Assembly (NCBI GenBank): GCA_023262305.1
Contig: JALRCK010000046.1
Coordinates: 1-10,791, forward strand
Source of the DNA: Deltaproteobacteria bacterium
GTDB lineage: Bacteria > Bdellovibrionota_C > UBA2361 > OMII01
Direction of reading: 5' to 3'
Length of the DNA: 10,791 nucleotides
This document shows, piece by piece, positions 6,818 to 10,791 of this stretch; position 1 is the stretch's first letter; each line of letters starts with the position of its first letter. The translations under genes were made by a program, and so were the position numbers. Below the pieces are notes generated by a model. The model worked only from the letters and a program-made list of their open reading frames with translations, was not told the origin of the DNA and did no database searches.

Positions 6818-7576
6818 TTAGAGCACCTTTGCTTCATTCTGCAGAGCGTCTATCAACTCCTGCACCGAACCAACTTTGCGACCCGCCTTCCGAGCACCGG
6901 GCGTGGTGAGGGTGCGAACCCTGACCTTCACTTCCGGGGACACGCCGAGGCTATCGAGGGAGACCACTTCGAACGGCTTCTTCTTTGCCTTCATCAGATT
7001 CGGCAACGCTGCGTATCGAGGCTCATTCAAACGAAGGTCCGTGGACACTACACACGGCATCGGCACCTTTATAGTCTCAAGACCGCCATCAACCTCGCGA
7101 GTCACAGTTGCGCAGCCGCTTTCAACCACGACCTTGGATGCGAAACACGCTTGCGGAAGGTTAAGCCGCCCAGCAACCAGCTGCGCAGTTTGGTTTGAGT
7201 CGGAGTCGATCGCCTGCTTGCCCAGAAGGATCATCGAGTAGTCCCCCTTCTTGAACACCTCCGCTATGACGCGTGACGCAAGGTCAGAATCTGCCGGTCC
7301 GTCGTGCTTCACAAGGATGGCAGAATCTGCACCCATCGCCAGTGCATACTCTAGGCGAGCCCGCACATCCTCAGGACCGATACTCACGAGGACGATCTCG
7401 GTGACGACCCCTTTCTCCTTCAGACGAATCGCCTCTTCAACTGCGATCTCATCAAACGTGTTGAGAATCCATTTGATGCCATCGGTCTGAATGCCAGAAC
7501 CATCCGACAGGAGCTTGAGTTTAATTTGCCAATCCGGCACACGCTTTACAGGAACAAGTATCTTCATACCAAGCAT
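6818..7576 (-). CDS. etfB: electron transfer flavoprotein beta subunit
   Basis: The beta subunit of the electron transfer flavoprotein; it carries an AMP and the loop that docks onto partner dehydrogenases. At 249-252 residues it has the usual length. Landmarks: KILVPVKRVPD (5-15), ILNTFDEIAVEEAIRLKE (37-54), the AMP-site segment GKQAIDSDSNQTAQ (119-132) and the ETF-beta signature VVSTDLRLNEPRYAALPNLM (186-205) followed by KAKKKP, the recognition loop. Two in-frame ATGs compete: 7576 has GGGGG four bases upstream, while 7567 gives the family-typical MKILVPVKRV start. I list the longer form but either is possible. It is first in an etfB-etfA-DUF192 unit, after a 316-base gene-free stretch that should hold its promoter. 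Confidence 0.97.
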   Translation of the reverse strand: MLGMKILVPVKRVPDWQIKLKLLSDGSGIQTDGIKWILNTFDEIAVEEAIRLKEKGVVTEIVLVSIGPEDVRARLEYALAMGADSAILVKHDGPADSDLASRVIAEVFKKGDYSMILLGKQAIDSDSNQTAQLVAGRLNLPQACFASKVVVESGCATVTREVDGGLETIKVPMPCVVSTDLRLNEPRYAALPNLMKAKKKPFEVVSLDSLGVSPEVKVRVRTLTTPGARKAGRKVGSVQELIDALQNEAKVL

Positions 7577-7892
7577 AGTACCCCCAAAAGAGGGGTTCCT
7601 GCTAGGGATTTGTAGCTGGGGATGAGGCTGCGAAAGAGCGGAGCACGCTCGGACTTCCGTCCTTTTGAAGGCTGCAACCCTGTGGAGCTCTTACCAGCTA
7701 ACCTTGCCTAGGAATAACAACTGAGGAGCGGTCAGATACGATGTCGGTACCCAGGGGCGTGCAATTTCTCGAAAGGTAGAATAAAGCCCTCAACGCCCCC
7801 CACGTGACAACTGAAAACCCGCCGGTTCTGTGCGTGTGTGGTTACCTCTCGCTCGTGAGATACCAGGGGCGAGGGTGGAACGAACTGGATTT
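7577..7892. other. 316-base gene-free stretch upstream of etfB
   Basis: No convincing gene lies here. It should hold the end of the helicase transcript and the etfB promoter, though I see no clear -35/-10 pair. It holds several small inverted repeats: GAGCG/CGCTC (7636-7650), GGAC/GTCC (7651-7662) directly beside it, and a longer-range GGGGCGT (7754-7760) with ACGCCCC (7793-7799). The 7-base AGGCTGC flanks the first two at 7625-7631 and 7669-7675. CCAGGGGCG occurs at 7751-7759 and again at 7863-7871 within the edge of the stretch. I could not fit a tRNA, tmRNA, SRP RNA, RNase P RNA or a known riboswitch. Confidence 0.5.
7636..7662 (-). other. two abutting hairpins in the etfB leader
   Basis: On the minus strand GGAC-GGAA-GTCC forms a short stem capped by a GNRA-type GGAA tetraloop, followed without a gap by GAGCG-TGCTC-CGCTC and then TTT. 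The second stem plus TTT resembles a weak terminator or attenuator about 60 bases before etfB; the pair could also be part of a structured leader. Confidence 0.3.
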
Positions 7893-9311
7893 CTAATCCG
7901 TAGCCAGGAGCGTCTCCGAAAATGGCGGTCGTAAGAGCCTTGCTCTACCAACTTTTGCAGATTGAGCAAGGATCGGGTGGGTCTTCTCAAGCCGACTGAG
8001 CTGATTCAGATGGTCCGCGGTTTGACTCACCAACCGGGCAACATCACCATCGGCAACCCCCGACAACCGTAACAAACCTGAGAACTCTGGCCATGTCTCT
8101 GAGTCCATCCATGTAATGGCAGTCAACGCGGCATCAGGAAGGACGGCAACCTCTGCGGACCCCGGACCCTGATAATTTCTCTTCACCCGCTCGACTATCT
8201 TCCCCATCTTCTCAAAGAGCTCAGGCTTGATCGGATTTGCCTTGAGCCGGAAATAGGGACGGTGTGGATCTCCAGCAATGCTCGCCACCAACCCGACCAG
8301 CTCGTAGAGGGCGCAATCATCGAACAATCCATCCGATATAGATTCCCCGAGTTCAAGTACAAGACTCGTGCACAATTCAGCCGCCCAGTATCCCTTGTCA
8401 GTGAGGCTCCCCCCTTCGACGTATCCAAGGGCACGGAGTCCATCAAGAGATTGAACAAGAGAGGTCTCTTGCTTCTGCTCAAGTTCGTCAGCATCACGGA
8501 GTTTTCGGCGCACTCGCTTCTCGGCTTTCTTCCGCTTCTCACCTGAGAGAGCGCCACCTCCCTCTACCTGTTGCTGCTCCCCGATCGCCTCCTCTCGCAG
8601 ACGACTGGCGTTCTTTCGATCCAGGAAGGCGGCAAGGCTCCGCTCGACAGTAAACTGAAGGTCGTCAACATTTCGGTACCGGAGTAGGTTGAGCACCGTC
8701 GACGGGGAGGCGAAATACGACGATCGTAACGGCTCGGGAGGGCGCTTAGAAACCTCAAGAAGGACACGAGCGTCTGAGAACTTGCTCGGCGTGATAATAC
8801 ACACTCCAACAGAGTCCTTGCCGCGCCGTCCTGCGCGCCCCGCCATCTGCTGAAATTCCGATGATGAGAGCACGCTGAACCCTTCAGACCCTCGCCGACT
8901 GTGCGCTGTCACAACCACCGTGCGTGCTGGGAAGTCTACGCCCGCCGCAACAGTTCCGGTGGCGATCATCAATCGCAACATGCTCCGACTCATCAGCTCC
9001 TCAAGAAGGAGCCGCCAAATGAGAAGCTGCCCCGCATGATGGGCACCAACACCGGTCTGGATCAAAGGCTGATACTGCGGATACCCAGTGATGAACTCCG
9101 GATCAAAGCTATACTTCTTTATGACCGCCTGTACCTCCGCTTCGAGAAGATGCTGCCGCGCGGGCGGAAGGAGCGCGTGGGGATTTCGGGCAAGCGCCTC
9201 GACATCGGAGTCACACTGCTTTCGCGCTGTTCGAAAAAGGATAGCTGGGAGTAGGTCATCCCGCTCAAGCTCCCTGAGAATCGTGGATACTGGAAAATCT
9301 GCGTACAACAC
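7893..9311 (-). CDS. Ski2-like DExH helicase, C-terminal part (RecA2 and C-terminal region)
   Basis: A 472-residue second half of a Ski2-like superfamily-2 RNA helicase. RecA domain 2 is complete: motif IV region LPAILFRTARKQCD (21-34), GVGAHHAG (87-94), motif V IATGTVAAGVDFPARTVVV (116-134) and motif VI QMAGRAGRRG (155-164). A winged-helix/ratchet-like region follows, then a very charged segment (about 242-285) and a helical C-terminus. It has no Walker A and cannot hydrolyse ATP alone; it needs the RecA1 half encoded just upstream. The GTG start at 9311 shares its G with the stop of that half (TAGTG), and AGGAGG lies eight bases upstream (9320-9325). In the same frame a stop lies at 9324-9326, so any fusion must happen within 9314-9323. 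It may be a fragment of one broken gene or a separately translated subunit. Confidence 0.85.
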   Translation of the reverse strand: MLYADFPVSTILRELERDDLLPAILFRTARKQCDSDVEALARNPHALLPPARQHLLEAEVQAVIKKYSFDPEFITGYPQYQPLIQTGVGAHHAGQLLIWRLLLEELMSRSMLRLMIATGTVAAGVDFPARTVVVTAHSRRGSEGFSVLSSSEFQQMAGRAGRRGKDSVGVCIITPSKFSDARVLLEVSKRPPEPLRSSYFASPSTVLNLLRYRNVDDLQFTVERSLAAFLDRKNASRLREEAIGEQQQVEGGGALSGEKRKKAEKRVRRKLRDADELEQKQETSLVQSLDGLRALGYVEGGSLTDKGYWAAELCTSLVLELGESISDGLFDDCALYELVGLVASIAGDPHRPYFRLKANPIKPELFEKMGKIVERVKRNYQGPGSAEVAVLPDAALTAITWMDSETWPEFSGLLRLSGVADGDVARLVSQTADHLNQLSRLEKTHPILAQSAKVGRARLLRPPFSETLLATD

Positions 9312-9326
9312 TACCGCCCCCTCCTA
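9309..9326 (-). promoter_or_regulatory. stop/restart site with Shine-Dalgarno inside the split helicase
   Basis: Reading the minus strand: AGG AGG GGG CGG TAG in the first frame. AGGAGG (9320-9325) is a perfect Shine-Dalgarno eight bases before GTG (9309-9311), which overlaps the TAG by one base. The five-G run (9317-9321) is the only place where the two open frames can be joined by a -1 shift. The tandem AGG AGG codons are unlike the CGN codons used for nearly all other Arg residues in the tail, which makes the site look less accidental, though Gly/Arg codons are G-rich anyway. Confidence 0.5.
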
Positions 9327-10183
9327 CCTTGACCACGACCACCGCGGTCTCGCTGTCCTCGACCGCCACCGCTGCGACCACCGCCGCCGCGAGAGCCTCG
9401 ATCTCCTCTGCCGTCTCCACGACCGAAACGCCCCGTTACGCGCGTTCCAGTATCATCCAGAGCTGCGGAGCCGTAGAAGTGCGCAACTTCAGGCGAGAGG
9501 TGTCCCTTTTCATCACTGAGAGGGATAACCCCGAATTTCGGGTGAAGAAACCCGTAGCGCAACTCAACGGGACGCTCCTTCTTCATAACGATTCGACACT
9601 CTTTATTGCGCGTTTCCTCAATCCACGCGGCAATCTCTTCGGCGTTAGAAATTGATGCTGAGAGCATCAGCAGAGTCGATGAGTGCGGAGTAAGAATAAT
9701 ACTCTCCTCCCACACAGCCCCCCGTTGAGGATCCGCGATATAGTGCACCTCGTCGAGAATCACGAGTGAGTATCGCCCTGTCCCACGATAGAGCTCGTTT
9801 CGATAGATCTCCGTAGTCGCTATCACAACATCAGAGTCGCCCTCAATCTTTCTATCTCCAGTCAACAACCCAACCGTATGGTCAGGGGCAAATATCCGCT
9901 GAAACTCCGTGTACTTGGTGTTCGATAACGCCTTCAGGGGTGTGGTATAGACAGCGTGCTGCCCTTTCTTAATCAGATTGCGCATCGCCTCAATAGCAAT
10001 AAAGGTCTTGCCTGATCCTGTTGGCGCTACGACCAGGGTATCGATACCGGCGGCGAGGTTATCGATCGCTTGGCGCTGGAAGTCGTCAACAATAAACTTC
10101 TCCAGCTTGGGCACTCCGATTCCGGATAGGAATCTCTCACGAGACTCCTCGATCGCCCTGTCTTTTAACATCGGTTTTTTCAT
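9311..10183 (-). CDS. Ski2-like DExH helicase, N-terminal part (RecA1) with RGG-rich tail
   Basis: A 290-residue first half of a Ski2-like helicase, a family (Ski2, Mtr4, mycobacterial HelY) that unwinds RNA for processing or decay. RecA domain 1 is intact: FQRQAI (Q-like motif, 35-40), Walker A APTGSGKT (53-60), Ia TTPLKALSNTK (80-90), Ib LLTGDRKI (106-113), DEVH (144-147) and motif III SAS (175-177). After ELRYGFLHP the chain turns into a low-complexity Arg/Gly/Asp tail (about 246-290), then stops. Intact relatives continue straight into RecA2, so this ORF is truncated relative to the family. Joining it to the next ORF needs a -1 shift (or one extra G) in the five-G run at 9317-9321. The ATG at 10183 lies three bases after the stop of the ABC ATPase gene; its ribosome-binding site is weak, suggesting coupling. 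Confidence 0.88.
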   Translation of the reverse strand: MKKPMLKDRAIEESRERFLSGIGVPKLEKFIVDDFQRQAIDNLAAGIDTLVVAPTGSGKTFIAIEAMRNLIKKGQHAVYTTPLKALSNTKYTEFQRIFAPDHTVGLLTGDRKIEGDSDVVIATTEIYRNELYRGTGRYSLVILDEVHYIADPQRGAVWEESIILTPHSSTLLMLSASISNAEEIAAWIEETRNKECRIVMKKERPVELRYGFLHPKFGVIPLSDEKGHLSPEVAHFYGSAALDDTGTRVTGRFGRGDGRGDRGSRGGGGRSGGGRGQRDRGGRGQGRRGR

Positions 10184-10186
10184 ACA

Positions 10187-10791
10187 CTACTCTACTACTG
10201 CCGTTTCCGTGGCCACCTGAGGTAACTCATACCGACACGAGACAAAACTACGCACGTACACAGGCGCAGATTGGGCGAGTTCCTCCAGGGTACCGTCGAA
10301 TGCGATCGATCCATCAAAGAGTGCTAAGATACGTTCAACGCTCGGTAGCAATCTGCGCAGATCGTGACTCACCAGTACCGTTGTCGGGCGGTATTCCTTA
10401 TGCAGCTCAACGATGAGATCCATGATGACACTGCTCGCCACCGGGTCCAGCCCACTTGTTGGATCGTCAAGTAAAAGGATTCGAGGGCGACCAACCAGGG
10501 CTCGGGCGAGAGACACGCGGCGCCTCATACCTCCACTGAGCTGACCGGGCATCTTAGAAGCCGCTTTCACCAACCCTACCCGAGCGAGGATTGACCCAAC
10601 CTTTTCACACACATCCTCGCGTACCTCTCGAGGAAGGCTTGTGGTTGGCACCTTTCCCCCTACCAGTGGAAACGCTACGTTGTCGTACACCGTCATGGAG
10701 TCAAACAGGGCGCCTTCTTGAAACATCAACCCAACATCAGCAAGGGAGGCTCCCTTGTCGAAGAGCACGGAGCCATACTCACACTTACACG
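10187..10791 (-). CDS. mlaF: MlaF-like ABC transporter ATP-binding protein (partial, N-terminus off window)
   Basis: The frame is open to the right edge, so the N-terminus with Walker A is missing; about 201 residues are seen. It resembles MlaF/Ttg2A, the cytoplasmic ATPase of the MlaFEDB complex that moves phospholipids between the membranes of Gram-negative bacteria. Support: the Q-loop region GLMFQEGALFDSMTVYDNVAFPL is typical of MlaF, the signature is LSGGMRRRVSLARAL, Walker B is ILLLDDPTSGLDP, and the H-loop is VLVSHD. The Walker B motif has Asp-Asp, not Asp-Glu: the catalytic-base position is Asp (codon GAT). The C-terminal part ends in a TETAVVE tail. Its TAG (10187-10189) is three bases before the helicase ATG, so the two are probably cotranscribed. 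Other lipid or organic-solvent ABC importers are possible; MlaF is the closest by motif. Confidence 0.88.
   Translation of the reverse strand, partial: CKCEYGSVLFDKGASLADVGLMFQEGALFDSMTVYDNVAFPLVGGKVPTTSLPREVREDVCEKVGSILARVGLVKAASKMPGQLSGGMRRRVSLARALVGRPRILLLDDPTSGLDPVASSVIMDLIVELHKEYRPTTVLVSHDLRRLLPSVERILALFDGSIAFDGTLEELAQSAPVYVRSFVSCRYELPQVATETAVVE

Noticed and set aside
7650..7690. On the minus strand GGAAGTCCGAGCGTGCTCC looks a little like the conserved 5' core of RNase P RNA
   Set aside because: The rest of the conserved core and the 3' ACAGAA-type element are missing, and the gap is too short for a full RNase P RNA.
7870..7910. Sequence TTTCTAA flanked by GGA/TCC resembling the anticodon loop of tRNA-Arg (UCU)
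   Set aside because: The stem breaks at the fifth pair, no T-arm or acceptor stem fits around it, and it overlaps the end of the helicase coding sequence.
1..10791. Possible mobile element, CRISPR array or phage-related system
   Set aside because: I found no transposase, integrase, spaced direct repeats, tRNA-flanking repeats or phage structural genes on either strand.

Overview
The window looks like chromosomal DNA of a Gram-negative (two-membrane) bacterium with moderate-to-high GC. The evidence is an MlaF-type lipid-transport ATPase, a DUF192 lipoprotein and an EtfAB pair of the kind common in proteobacteria and the former Deltaproteobacteria. A bacterial SUI1/YciH factor and a Ski2-like helicase fit that broad group, but the lineage is an inference and I would not name a genus. 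Nearly all genes lie on the minus strand. I see no transposase, integrase, phage gene, CRISPR array, rRNA or tRNA.

Reading the minus strand from the right edge: an MlaF-like ABC ATPase (its N-terminus is off the window) is followed 3 bases later by a Ski2-like DExH RNA helicase. The helicase is broken into two frames at about 9311-9326. The first ORF carries RecA domain 1 and ends in an Arg/Gly-rich tail; the second, in the -1 frame, carries RecA domain 2 and the C-terminal region. A 316-base gene-free stretch with small hairpins then precedes etfB-etfA and a GTGA-overlapping DUF192 lipoprotein gene. Together the two Etf proteins should form the FAD-containing electron-transfer flavoprotein that passes electrons from dehydrogenases to the respiratory chain.

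Next comes a unit with its own likely promoter (5237-5264): a membrane-anchored PAS sensor kinase of the HisKA_2 type, a transglutaminase-like papain-fold protein, and a SUI1/YciH-type translation factor whose ribosome-binding site overlaps the stop codon of the transglutaminase gene. The left third is less clear. It holds a small ribbon-helix-helix-like protein, a hairpin between convergent genes, a small plus-strand membrane protein, an unrecognised helical 299-residue protein, and the N-terminal part of an NADPH-dependent FMN reductase-like flavoprotein running off the left edge.

The strongest oddity is the split helicase. Both halves keep their motifs, the break lies just after an RGG-rich segment in a run of five G, and the second ORF begins at a TAGTG stop/start with AGGAGG eight bases upstream. 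Real frameshift, programmed -1 frameshifting, stop-restart translation and sequencing error are all possible. No complete novel defence or mobile system is evident.
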